Below are positions 35,046 through 41,175 of a stretch of DNA of 41,175 bases, piece by piece. Position 1 is the first letter of the stretch. Each line of letters opens with the position of its first letter. The notes beneath the pieces were generated by a model. The model did no database searches and had not been told where the DNA came from. It saw nothing but the letters and a program-made list of their open reading frames with translations. The stretch spans positions 1-41,175 of the forward strand of contig CACYXI010000017.1 of NCBI GenBank assembly GCA_902778265.1, in the 5' to 3' direction. The position numbers and the translations under genes are program-made. Source of the DNA: an uncultured Bacteroidales bacterium (GTDB lineage Bacteria > Bacteroidota > Bacteroidia > Bacteroidales > Bacteroidaceae).

Positions 35046-37415
35046 TTACAGACTGTTGCATTTACGATAGTGTCCATTATCTGTTTTGGCGACTAGTCCT
35101 TGATTGCACCAGTTTTTCAGCATTTGCTGCACACTGTTGCGCGTCACTCCGGCACCTTTCACTGCAACCGATTGCTGCATGGCCTGCTCGAATGTGAATT
35201 GTACATCGAGGCGCTCATAGATGGAATCGTTCTTGCCGCGCTTCACTCGGGCAATGTTCATGTTGCCAACATAATCACGACTGCTGAAAGCGTTCTCTAT
35301 GCGGTCGCGGAAGAAGTGGAGCGCGTTCTCCAGAAGCGAATCGGCTATCAAATCGAAAGTGACCATCATCTGGCGCGTTTGAGCCTTCACGAGCATCTCT
35401 TTCCAGAGGTCGGGATATTGCTTCAAGAGCGCTTCTGCTCCACCAAATCCGTGCTTCTGGATGAGCGTTTCGCACACCTTGCAGAGCATCAGACAGCAGG
35501 TCATCCGTTGTGCTGTGACGCAGACGCGGAAGCGCTGACGGGCTCTCACTCTGTCGTCGTTCATCATCGTTTCCAAGCGTATGTCTTCCAGCCATTTGCG
35601 TCCATTCTGTTCAAGCTTTGGTAACACCACTTCTCCATGCAACAAGGGCAGCAGATGAGCCACTTGTTGAATGCGATCTGTCTGGCGCTGAGTCAGCACG
35701 TGGGGCCTTTCCTCGAGCGGCGAGAACGTGTTGTCGGGCGTACGGGCCAGAGCGATGCGGCTTTGGAATCCGTCGGTGTAGTTGCTCACCACGCGATAGA
35801 GGGCATCGGGCGTTCCGCACATTGTGACGTTCCACAGCAACTGCTCGATGTGGACGTTCACCGCTTCTGCACTCCGAGCCTCGCGATCATACCTCGTGCC
35901 GTCGTAGCTCTGACGCAGCATCACCGAGAAGTCGCTCATCGTGGATTTCCATTTCTGCGCCACCGTATCGGCCTCGGGTGTGAACGAGAAGGCGTGCTTC
36001 CCCTCTGTGTTCGCCAGTCGTTCAGCGAGGTTGGCAACGGTGTTGTTCAGCGTCAGGAAACGTACAGGCAGCTTCGGCTCTTCGGGCTGTTCCTTCTTGT
36101 TCTTGGCCGCACGTTTCTTGGCTCGCCACTCGTCCTCCTGCATCTGATACATCTTGTCGAGCGCCGACACTTCGCTCATCCAGGCCTCAATAACAGGGTC
36201 TATCGCACCTTTGCCGCTTGCGAAGTCGCCTGCGATGTAGCTGATGAGATTCAGGCCTTTCTTCTGTCCGTGAACGTCGAGCGTAACCCCTGTGGCCAGC
36301 GCTCCGATGCAGGGACAAATGGCCGTCACAACAGGCATAGCGAGCGAAGGGCCGACAGCTTCCACCGAGTCTTTCACGCCTTGAGGGAGCTTCCCAAACT
36401 GGCCATTCGACGTCGGCTGTTGTTCTGTATCTGCATCTTCGTCCAGGGAGAAATCCACTTCCTCATCATCGTATTCGCAGTCCACGCCAGCTCTTCTCAG
36501 GGCTTCCTGCATCTTCTTCGGGATGTTCTTGTAGAAGTCGTAGCTCTGCGCGCTCTTCACCGTTTGTGCCACGTTTTCGCCGCGTTCCTGCACAATCTCC
36601 TGCACGAAGGGCGTCTGTCGCAGAATCTGTTCGATGAGGGCAGCATCGTTGTCGGTGATGTAGCGCAGGTGGTCGGCCAGATAGAGCGAAGTGCGGTGCC
36701 TGTCGCCCTCCTGCACCTTCTTGCCCTCCAGCCAGGCATCGACGATCTGGGCGTAAGGGATGCCGTGATATAGAAGTTGAGAGTGGAGAGTGGAGAGTTG
36801 AGAGTCAGTGGTTAGTTTAGAGTTTAGAGTAGACTTTCCACTATCAACTTTTTCAACTGTCTCTAAACTCTCAACTCTACACTCTACACTTTTTATTTGG
36901 AAGATTTCATCGTCCAAATAAATCAAGTCCTCAGGACTGTCGGACGTGGAGAAGAAGACACGGGTAATGTCTTTTGCGCCTTCGTCGTAATCGACGCCAA
37001 GCAGGCCAGCTGCCCAGCGGAGATTGTCCTCCTGGCTCAGCTCTGGGCGGCGCTTGAAGACGAGGTGGTAGCCTTCGCCACGAGCACTGAGTTCGAGCAT
37101 CAGCAGTCCGAGTTCGTCTTTCTTCGCGAGGATATTCTGCTTGACCTGTTCCATCTCAGAAGCCTCGATGTGGTCTATGTCCATCCCTACGGTTGTGCTC
37201 ATCGTCTTGGAGGCTTTCAGCGAGCCGTCCTCGTTTGGCAGGCAGCTGTAGTTCATCTGCACCAAGCGGTTCTTCTGGCGGACATCGCCGCTGCGGACAG
37301 CCTTCAGGACTTCCTTCTGACGACCACCATTTCGCAAGCTCAGATACTCGGCTCTCGTTTGGACGGGGCGCATCATCTTCGCCCCATCCTTATAATAAAT
37401 AATGTGTACGCTCAT
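35046..37415 (-). CDS. VirE-N (BT4734-like) / DUF3987 primase-helicase-like protein
   Basis: A 789-residue protein. Residues 1-170 match the BT4734/VirE N-terminal primase-polymerase-like domain: VGMDIDHIEA (D79, D81) and LMLELSARGEGYHLVFKR, then WAAGLLGVDYDEGAKDITRVFFSTS. Residues ~350-789 match the DUF3987-type part, with a P-loop-like GDFASGKG (396-403) and FSFTPEADTV. Such proteins occur on Bacteroidales mobile elements and near capsule loci and are thought to act in DNA replication. Residues 176-214 are encoded by a repeat insertion between the domains. The gene looks more GC-rich than the capsule genes, pointing to a different origin. Confidence 0.87.
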   Translation of the reverse strand: MSVHIIYYKDGAKMMRPVQTRAEYLSLRNGGRQKEVLKAVRSGDVRQKNRLVQMNYSCLPNEDGSLKASKTMSTTVGMDIDHIEASEMEQVKQNILAKKDELGLLMLELSARGEGYHLVFKRRPELSQEDNLRWAAGLLGVDYDEGAKDITRVFFSTSDSPEDLIYLDDEIFQIKSVECRVESLETVEKVDSGKSTLNSKLTTDSQLSTLHSQLLYHGIPYAQIVDAWLEGKKVQEGDRHRTSLYLADHLRYITDNDAALIEQILRQTPFVQEIVQERGENVAQTVKSAQSYDFYKNIPKKMQEALRRAGVDCEYDDEEVDFSLDEDADTEQQPTSNGQFGKLPQGVKDSVEAVGPSLAMPVVTAICPCIGALATGVTLDVHGQKKGLNLISYIAGDFASGKGAIDPVIEAWMSEVSALDKMYQMQEDEWRAKKRAAKNKKEQPEEPKLPVRFLTLNNTVANLAERLANTEGKHAFSFTPEADTVAQKWKSTMSDFSVMLRQSYDGTRYDREARSAEAVNVHIEQLLWNVTMCGTPDALYRVVSNYTDGFQSRIALARTPDNTFSPLEERPHVLTQRQTDRIQQVAHLLPLLHGEVVLPKLEQNGRKWLEDIRLETMMNDDRVRARQRFRVCVTAQRMTCCLMLCKVCETLIQKHGFGGAEALLKQYPDLWKEMLVKAQTRQMMVTFDLIADSLLENALHFFRDRIENAFSSRDYVGNMNIARVKRGKNDSIYERLDVQFTFEQAMQQSVAVKGAGVTRNSVQQMLKNWCNQGLVAKTDNGHYRKCNSL
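36776..36890. repeat. In-frame inverted repeat insertion in the VirE-N/DUF3987 gene
   Basis: The left half is purine-rich on the + strand (GTTGAGAGTGGAGAGTGGAG, then AGTTTAGAGTTTAGAG); the right half is its opposite (CTCTAAACTCTCAACTCTAC then ACTCTACAC). The halves can fold into a long imperfect hairpin. On the coding strand it reads SVECRVESLETVEKV and later TLNSKLTTDSQLSTLHSQLL with no stop. The LSTLHSQL pattern recurs in unrelated Bacteroidales proteins. Confidence 0.85.
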
Positions 37416-37480
37416 TTAGAGTTAAGAGTTAATAGATAATAGATAATAGTTAAGAGATAAAAGTTTAGAGTTAAGACAAA
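37416..37480 (+). repeat. AGAGTTAAGAG / ATAGATA degenerate repeat upstream of the primase-like gene
   Basis: AGAGTTAAGAGTTAATAGAT, then AATAGATAATAGTTAAGAG and AAAAGTTTAGAGTTAAGAC. It replaces the expected upstream region of the minus-strand gene; no TAnnTTTG promoter is visible here. Confidence 0.65.
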
Positions 37481-37640
37481 AACCGAGAAAACCTTGCTCT
37501 GGTTGAGACTTTGTCTCTGATGTCGTGCCTGCATGCTTTCTTGTAAGCGAGCTTCCAGAAATCCTGCATCCACACCATCCATCCCTTTGGGATTACAACC
37601 CGAGCAAAAAAAACATTAAAAACAATTTCTTTTTCTTTGA

Positions 37641-37852
37641 ACACGAATGACACTAATCTAACGAATATTTTCTTACTGATGACAAACCAGGGGTTTGCTT
37701 TTATCGTGATAAAAGGTTTTGTTTTGTTGGAGGACTGATTGAAAGCTCGCTTTCATAAGTCTTCAACCAAAACAAACTCATCATCAGTAAGAGTAATCTA
37801 TTAATTCGTGTTAATTCGAGCAATTCGTGTTAATTCGAGCAATTCGTGTTCG
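37641..37852. other. Large imperfect inverted repeat with cloverleaf-like core
   Basis: The closing stem is CTTACTGATGA (37672-37682) with TCATCAGTAAG (37781-37791), 11 bp without mismatch. Inside are hairpin CAAACC-agg-GGTTTG (37683-37697), hairpin CTTTTATC/GATAAAAG (37698-37715), and a long arm 37717-37736 with 37758-37777 (16 of 20 pairs) topped by GAAAGC-tc-GCTTTC (37741-37754). Outside the closing stem CACGAAT-type units on the left (37642-37666) face ATTCGTG-type units on the right (37804-37850). No credible protein is encoded across 37481-38038. Could be a structured RNA or a mobile-element remnant. Confidence 0.75.
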
Positions 37853-38038
37853 TTACTTGATTTTTTCTTGTTTTTGCTTTTGGAAGCTTTGAGTCCGAAA
37901 GGACAGGCCGGTTATCGGAAGGAAGATGGCGGAAGTGCACTTTCAGCCAGATTTCTGACGATATCAGGCAGACACGAAGTGTCAAGCTTTCAAAAGTGTT
38001 TTTAGGGTTTTTGTCAGTTAATTTTTGTCAGTTTGAGT

Positions 38039-38425
38039 TTAGAGGTTAGTGTTTAGGGTTAAGAGTTCACGGATGACTTTCTGGGCGATTGCACTTGCTT
38101 GACGGACGAGTAGCATGGGCAGTTTGTGCACCATGTCTTTCGGCATTGTGAAGACGAAGTAGTAGCGTCCGTCGCGGCCCAGCGTCAGTGTGCTGTTGTC
38201 GTCGCGGAACATTGCCTTGCCTCGGATGCGTTTGGGCAGCTGTGTGATGTAGATGTTGCCGTCGCGCATGCATTGCACCTTGCAGTTGGCCGAATAGGGC
38301 TCCATCTTCACCTTGTCGCAGCACTCGAAGTCGGCTGTATGCTGTCCGTTTGCCCACTTGATGAAAGTCATGAAACCGTTCACCGTTAATACTCTCTCAG
38401 TACTTTTTTTAATAATGTTACTCAT
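38039..38425 (-). CDS. Hypothetical protein
   Basis: A 128-residue protein from the ATG at complement 38425 (MSNIIKKSTERVLTVNGFMTF); an upstream extension of 13 residues (MQHHHTSHNTPNK) is less likely. The middle is beta-rich (VKMEPYSANCKVQCMRDGNIYI, GRDGRYYFVFTMPK), ending in a helix. The last residues ELLTLNTNL are encoded by a GTTTAGGGTTAAGAGTT-type repeat that has run into the gene end. I do not recognise the family. A TAnnTTTG box about 100 nt upstream supports expression. Confidence 0.65.
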   Translation of the reverse strand: MSNIIKKSTERVLTVNGFMTFIKWANGQHTADFECCDKVKMEPYSANCKVQCMRDGNIYITQLPKRIRGKAMFRDDNSTLTLGRDGRYYFVFTMPKDMVHKLPMLLVRQASAIAQKVIRELLTLNTNL

Positions 38426-38522
38426 TTTGTTTGGAGTGTTGTGAGATGTGTGGTGGTGTTGCAACTTTCCTCATGAGACCTCACGCAACTCGGGTTAATA
38501 CTTTGGATTTCGAATCACGATG

Positions 38523-38530
38523 CAAAGGTA
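38523..38530 (-). promoter_or_regulatory. Bacteroidales -7 box TACCTTTG
   Basis: On the minus strand TACCTTTGCATC matches the Bacteroidales sigma-ABfr -7 consensus TAnnTTTG. A TTTG at -33 is not obvious. It would drive the gene at complement 38039-38425. Confidence 0.6.
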
Positions 38531-38583
38531 CGACGACATTTTTAGGGGCGTCCTATACTCCATATTGACTCCATATAAAAAAA

Positions 38584-38616
38584 ATGAGCACCCCACCTCG
38601 AAGGTTGGATGCTCAT
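38584..38616 (-). terminator. Rho-independent terminator on the minus strand
   Basis: ATGAGCA (38584-38590) pairs with TGCTCAT (38610-38616); the inner part CCCACCT/AGGTTGG pairs with one mismatch. On the minus strand it is followed by an eight-T run. It ends the operon of the two genes at 38644-39609. Confidence 0.88.
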
Positions 38617-38643
38617 CCTTGTATGTTGCTCTAATAGAGCGAG

Positions 38644-39027
38644 TTACTTGCCGTTATAAATTTCCTGGAACTTCCTCTTCAGTTCGTCGAAGATTTGCGT
38701 TTGCGCTTCATAACCTACGCTTGCACTCATGGAAGTGGACAAATCTTTGGCATAGTTCGAGAGGTCCAGATTGAAGGCCTTGCCGAAAGCCGTGAAGAAG
38801 TCCTGCTTTGTCAGTTTACCACCGTCCTTGTGCTCCACCATCCCGATTTCGTACATAGCATTGGCTATGCGAATAAGGTCGATTTTGTTGCCTCGCTTCT
38901 GCACAAGCGCGATAGGACTGTCGAAAGAAACAGATGGCGCCTCCTCCTTCATATATTTCTGCTCCACATTCCCGAAAACACTCCCAAAGACCGTATTAAC
39001 AACCGCCTGCTTCGTTTCCTTTTCCAT
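38644..39027 (-). CDS. Hypothetical protein, C-terminus weakly RteC-like
   Basis: A 127-residue protein. IDLIRIANAMYEIGMVEHKDGGKLTKQDFFTAFGKAFNLDLSNY resembles the C-terminal region of RteC-family proteins, which regulate conjugative transposons in Bacteroides; the similarity is partial and recalled. There is no obvious helix-turn-helix elsewhere. It lies 12 nt after the coiled-coil gene on the same strand and is closed by a strong terminator, so the two form a small operon, perhaps left from an integrated element. Confidence 0.7.
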   Translation of the reverse strand: MEKETKQAVVNTVFGSVFGNVEQKYMKEEAPSVSFDSPIALVQKRGNKIDLIRIANAMYEIGMVEHKDGGKLTKQDFFTAFGKAFNLDLSNYAKDLSTSMSASVGYEAQTQIFDELKRKFQEIYNGK

Positions 39028-39039
39028 ATACTCTAAAAT

Positions 39040-39609
39040 CTAAACTGTCTGCTCTAAACTTTTCTCTCCGATATTCTGTGTCACAGCACCCGTCGCACTT
39101 CCATTAAGCGTACCGATGATGACCTGACGTGCGGGTTCGTTTTGCTCATCGTCCAGGCTTTCAATGATTGCCGACAAGTCCTCAGGGAGGACAAGTCCGT
39201 TCGCATTTGCAATCTCCAGAATTGCCGACTTAGCGAAAGTTCGCTTGTCTGGAGTTTTGCGTTTCGACCTGTTGGCATATATGCGCAGCCCCTTGAGCAG
39301 GTTCTCTTCCGTGGCCTTCTTTGCCACATCGGCCGAGAGTTTGCTCATCTCTGCTATCTTCATCTCCAATTCAGCCCGCTGCTTCTTCTCTTCGGCAAGT
39401 TGCAGTTGGAGTTGTTCCAATTCATTCTCAAGCGATCTGACATTTTCTTTCAACTCCTCATTCTCCTGCATCATGAGGTCGGCAAGTCCCAATGCTTCAA
39501 CGATAGCTTTTTCATGCTCCATCTCCTCCATCATGCGCTCATGCTTCTTCTCCATTTCTCGCCTAGTTTTGCGATAAACCTCACTATAGAGGCTATAATC
39601 CATTTCCAT
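39040..39609 (-). CDS. Coiled-coil protein of unknown function
   Basis: A 189-residue protein from the ATG at complement 39609 (MEMDYSLYSEVYRKTRREME); a longer frame up to 39720 exists but its first 37 residues look non-coding and cover the possible promoter. Residues ~12-110 are a long heptad-rich coiled coil (KKHERMMEEMEHEKAIVEAL, NEELKENVRSLENELEQLQ). The C-terminal part (KTPDKRTFAKSAILEIANANG) is a small helical domain. Paired with the RteC-like gene downstream. Function not recognised. Confidence 0.75.
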   Translation of the reverse strand: MEMDYSLYSEVYRKTRREMEKKHERMMEEMEHEKAIVEALGLADLMMQENEELKENVRSLENELEQLQLQLAEEKKQRAELEMKIAEMSKLSADVAKKATEENLLKGLRIYANRSKRKTPDKRTFAKSAILEIANANGLVLPEDLSAIIESLDDEQNEPARQVIIGTLNGSATGAVTQNIGEKSLEQTV

Positions 39610-39690
39610 ATTATCAAAAGTGTTAAGTATTAATAATAAGTGTAATCCCTCGTTGCCTACATGATAGTCAACAAGTGTGAAAATCGGTTG

Positions 39691-39721
39691 CGAAGTTACG
39701 AAATATCCTCGACGTGACAAA
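39691..39721 (-). promoter_or_regulatory. Possible Bacteroidales promoter
   Basis: On the minus strand TTTG (39718-39721) is followed after 19 nt by TAACTTCG (39691-39698), one base off TAnnTTTG. Spacing fits the -33/-7 pattern. It would serve the 39609 gene. Confidence 0.35.
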
Positions 39722-39799
39722 GCAAATAATGAAGAATTTTTGACACACTAGTAAATTCCCGTATTTGCCTACAGATTATAGAAAAAAACGGTAAAAACT

Positions 39800-39955
39800 C
39801 TTTTGGATGTTTTAGCTCTTTCAGAGCTTTTGTGCTAAGTACTATGCCTTGTCCTTAAGAGCCAGCTCTTGCGTCCAAGCCACAGACCTTATCACATAAC
39901 TCCGTTATTACAACCATCCAAAAGCAAAAACTCCGGTTCTGCGAACCTAAAAAAA
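39800..39955 (+). repeat. Structured repeat, copy 1 (left end altered)
   Basis: CTTTTGGATG (39800-39809) pairs with CATCCAAAAG (39915-39924). Inside are hairpins AGCTCT/AGAGCT and AAGAGC-ca-GCTCTT. The right end is CCGGTTCTGCGAACCTAAAA (39933 on), itself a GGTTC-tgc-GAACC hairpin. The core from GAGCTTTTGTGCTAA to CCATCCAAAAGC is nearly the same as in copy 3. The left end lacks the usual TTTTTTAGG motif. Confidence 0.8.
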
Positions 39956-40012
39956 GTAATTCCTATCCCATGAAACCAACAAGGCAAACTGTTATCGTTA
40001 AGGTTAAAACAG

Positions 40013-40179
40013 TTTTTTAGGCTTGAAAAGCCGGTGTTTTTGCTCACAAAGTATGAGACGGCTCTGTAAGAGACAAAGGACTATCAGTCCGACCATACTG
40101 ACGTGAGGGTTTTTCTGGTTTTTGTCTAAATATAGACGCAGATTGAAGAAAAAAACACCGGTTCTGCGAACCTAAAAAA
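40013..40179 (+). repeat. Structured repeat, copy 2 (different core)
   Basis: Left end TTTTTTAGGCTTGAAAAGCC then GGTGTTTTT; right end AAAAACACCGG, TTC-TGC-GAA, CCTAAAAAA: the two are inverted repeats of each other except for the small hairpin inside each. The 107-nt core is unlike copies 1 and 3 and folds by AAGTATG/CATACT and CTCAC/GTGAG, with GGACT-atc-AGTCC and GTCTA-aata-TAGAC hairpins. A 58-nt spacer with a counterpart after copy 3 separates it from copy 1. Confidence 0.85.
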
Positions 40180-40209
40180 TGGCTTCTCGCTGACAAGAGG
40201 ACGATAACC

Positions 40210-40653
40210 CTAGAATGCATACATGTTACCTGTCTGTTTGTCCAAGTAATATCGTTCACATTGGTCACGGACTGGAGCAAAGTTGTATAATACCCCAATA
40301 CAAACTCCTGAAAGCCTCATATAATTCCACAACTGCTGACGTTGCTCCGGTCCAAGGTGCTCAATGGCTTTACATTCTATCAGCATGTCATTGCCAACAA
40401 GGAAATCAGCATAATGCTTATGTCTTATCTGCCTACCGTGAAATGTAACAGAGAAATAATATTCCTTCACCCGTGCGATATCATTTTCTTCGAACAATAT
40501 ATCTAAAGCCTCTTGATAAATATATTCGTTCAGGAAAGGGCCCATTTCCTTATGTACCTGTTGGCACAGGCCTACGACCCTGTAACACTTGTTTTTGAGT
40601 TCTGTGGCCAGAGCAGTGTTGATATCCGCAAGTTTTGAAATATTGTAATTCAT
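40210..40653 (-). CDS. GxxExxY protein
   Basis: A 147-residue GxxExxY-family protein. The name motif is slightly degenerate here, GPF-LNEYIY (FLNEYIY at 40-46), while the PD-(D/E)xK-like core YADFLVGNDMLIECKA (D83, E93, K95) and EHLGPEQRQQLWNYMRLS are intact. Length is normal. The biological role of this nuclease-fold family is unknown. It sits between two copies of the structured repeat, in the place taken elsewhere by a 58-nt spacer. Confidence 0.87.
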   Translation of the reverse strand: MNYNISKLADINTALATELKNKCYRVVGLCQQVHKEMGPFLNEYIYQEALDILFEENDIARVKEYYFSVTFHGRQIRHKHYADFLVGNDMLIECKAIEHLGPEQRQQLWNYMRLSGVCIGVLYNFAPVRDQCERYYLDKQTGNMYAF

Positions 40654-40712
40654 AATGAGACAATCTTTATTAACAAAACGCAGAATCGGATAACATTATT
40701 GTGGTAAAACAG

Positions 40713-40982
40713 TTTTTAGGCTTGAAAAGCCGGTGTTTTTTGCTTTCAATGTCTTGGAACCACGTTAGTGGATGTGGAAAGTGGTGTGGGATTGGCATAA
40801 AGCCTGCTTTTAATGTCAAGGACATACCACTTTACTCAAATGCTCTAAACAGAGCTTTTGTGCTAAATACTATGCCTTGTCCATAAGAGCCAGCTCTTGC
40901 GTCCAAGCCACAGGTCTTATCACATAACTCCGTTATTACAACCATCCAAAAGCAATAACAACGGTTCTGCGAACCTAAAAAA
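40713..40982 (+). repeat. Structured repeat, copy 3 (full length)
   Basis: A 270-nt unit from TTTTTAGGCTTGAAAAGCCG to GGTTCTGCGAACCTAAAAAA. Besides the end hairpins it has CCAC-gtta-GTGG (40760-40771), stem AAAGTGGT/ACCACTTT (40778-40785 with 40826-40833) enclosing GGC-ataaa-GCC and TGTC-aag-GACA, then GCTCT-aaac-AGAGC and AGAGC-ca-GCTCT. No credible protein is encoded. The next copy begins about 328 nt further on. Confidence 0.88.
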
Positions 40983-41040
40983 CAGAATTTCCTATACTCT
41001 GAAACCAACAAGGAAAACAATTATCGTTAAGGTAAAACAG

Positions 41041-41175
41041 TTTTTTAGGCTTGAAGGCCGGTGTTTTTACTTTCATGGTCTTGGAACCACGTTAGTGGAT
41101 GTGGAAAGTGGTGTGGGATTGGCATAAAGCCTGCTTTTAATGTCAAGGACATACCACTTTACTCAAATGCTCTAA
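41041..41175 (+). repeat. Structured repeat, copy 4, cut by the window edge
   Basis: Left end TTTTTTAGGCTTGAAGGCCG, then a core that is identical to copy 3 for about 95 nt up to the last base (CTTGGAACCACG... to TGCTCTAA). The array therefore continues past the window. One end-hairpin change (GAAAAGCC to GAAGGCC) keeps pairing possible. Confidence 0.88.

Noticed and set aside
35637-36773. 378-codon open frame on the + strand
   Set aside because: It is antisense to the VirE-N/DUF3987 gene, arises from its higher GC content, and its translation has no recognisable domain.
36897-37439. 180-codon + strand open frame
   Set aside because: Antisense to the conserved VirE-N domain; the minus-strand reading has clear family motifs.
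37471-37653. 60-codon minus-strand open frame
   Set aside because: No family resemblance, lies in repeat-rich DNA next to the structured inverted repeat, and no start signal.
37672-37791. Cloverleaf considered as a tRNA
   Set aside because: Arm lengths, an 11-bp closing stem and the lack of a T-loop GTTCRA pattern or a 7-nt anticodon loop do not fit a tRNA.
40013-41175. Structured repeats considered as integron attC sites
   Set aside because: The core-site sequences expected for attC (GTTRRRY and its partner) are not found at the ends, and no integrase is in the window; kept only as an unexplained repeat.

Overview
The window looks like chromosomal DNA of a Bacteroidales bacterium, most likely Prevotella-like. 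The reasons are a BT4734/VirE-N type primase-like protein, a GxxExxY protein, S23-type four-helix-bundle genes, TupA-like and FdtA/FdtB capsule enzymes, a TAnnTTTG-type promoter, few recognisable Shine-Dalgarno sites, and the degenerate short repeats common in this group. Genus assignment is inference; there is no rRNA or other marker gene in the window.

Region 1 (1-4656, + strand) is a defence island. It holds the end of a RelE/ParE-like toxin, a small antitoxin-like gene, and a compact operon of SIR2-domain protein, HerA-type ATPase and an Mrr-like PD-(D/E)xK nuclease. SIR2 plus HerA is a known NAD-depleting anti-phage pair; the third nuclease gene makes this version unusual.

Region 2 (5150-31806, + strand) is a capsule or O-antigen type polysaccharide locus with very tight spacing. 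Its genes fall into modules. First come acyltransferase, FkbH and acyl carrier protein (a possible glyceroyl donor). Next are RmlA, two FdtA-like isomerases, an ATP-grasp ligase and FdtB (dTDP-3-amino-3,6-dideoxyhexose). A Wzx flippase follows. Then comes a phosphodiester module with two LicD-like transferases, a TagD-oxidoreductase fusion, an SDR, a LicA-like kinase, a LicC-like and an IspD-like cytidylyltransferase. The locus ends with a Wzy-like polymerase, five or six glycosyltransferases, a frameshifted acetyltransferase, a TupA-like ATP-grasp enzyme and a sugar epimerase. I see no initiating sugar-1-phosphate transferase, no RmlB and no UpxY/UpxZ regulator, so these must lie elsewhere.

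Region 3 (about 27.7-32.5 kb) overlaps the end of the capsule locus and is full of degenerate short repeats. They lie between genes, flank two four-helix-bundle genes, and have entered at least four coding sequences in frame. A Schlafen/AlbA_2-type ATP-binding protein with a GSNL repeat linker follows, and then a strong bidirectional terminator at 34583-34618.

Region 4 (34622-41175, mostly - strand) appears more GC-rich in its first part. It carries the VirE-N/DUF3987 protein, small unknown genes, a weakly RteC-like protein paired with a coiled-coil protein, and a GxxExxY protein. Two kinds of unexplained structured DNA occur here: a 120-nt cloverleaf-like inverted repeat at 37672-37791, and at least four copies of a hairpin-rich repeat with shared ends but differing cores from 39.8 kb to the window edge. 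These structured elements and the in-gene repeats are the best candidates for something undescribed.
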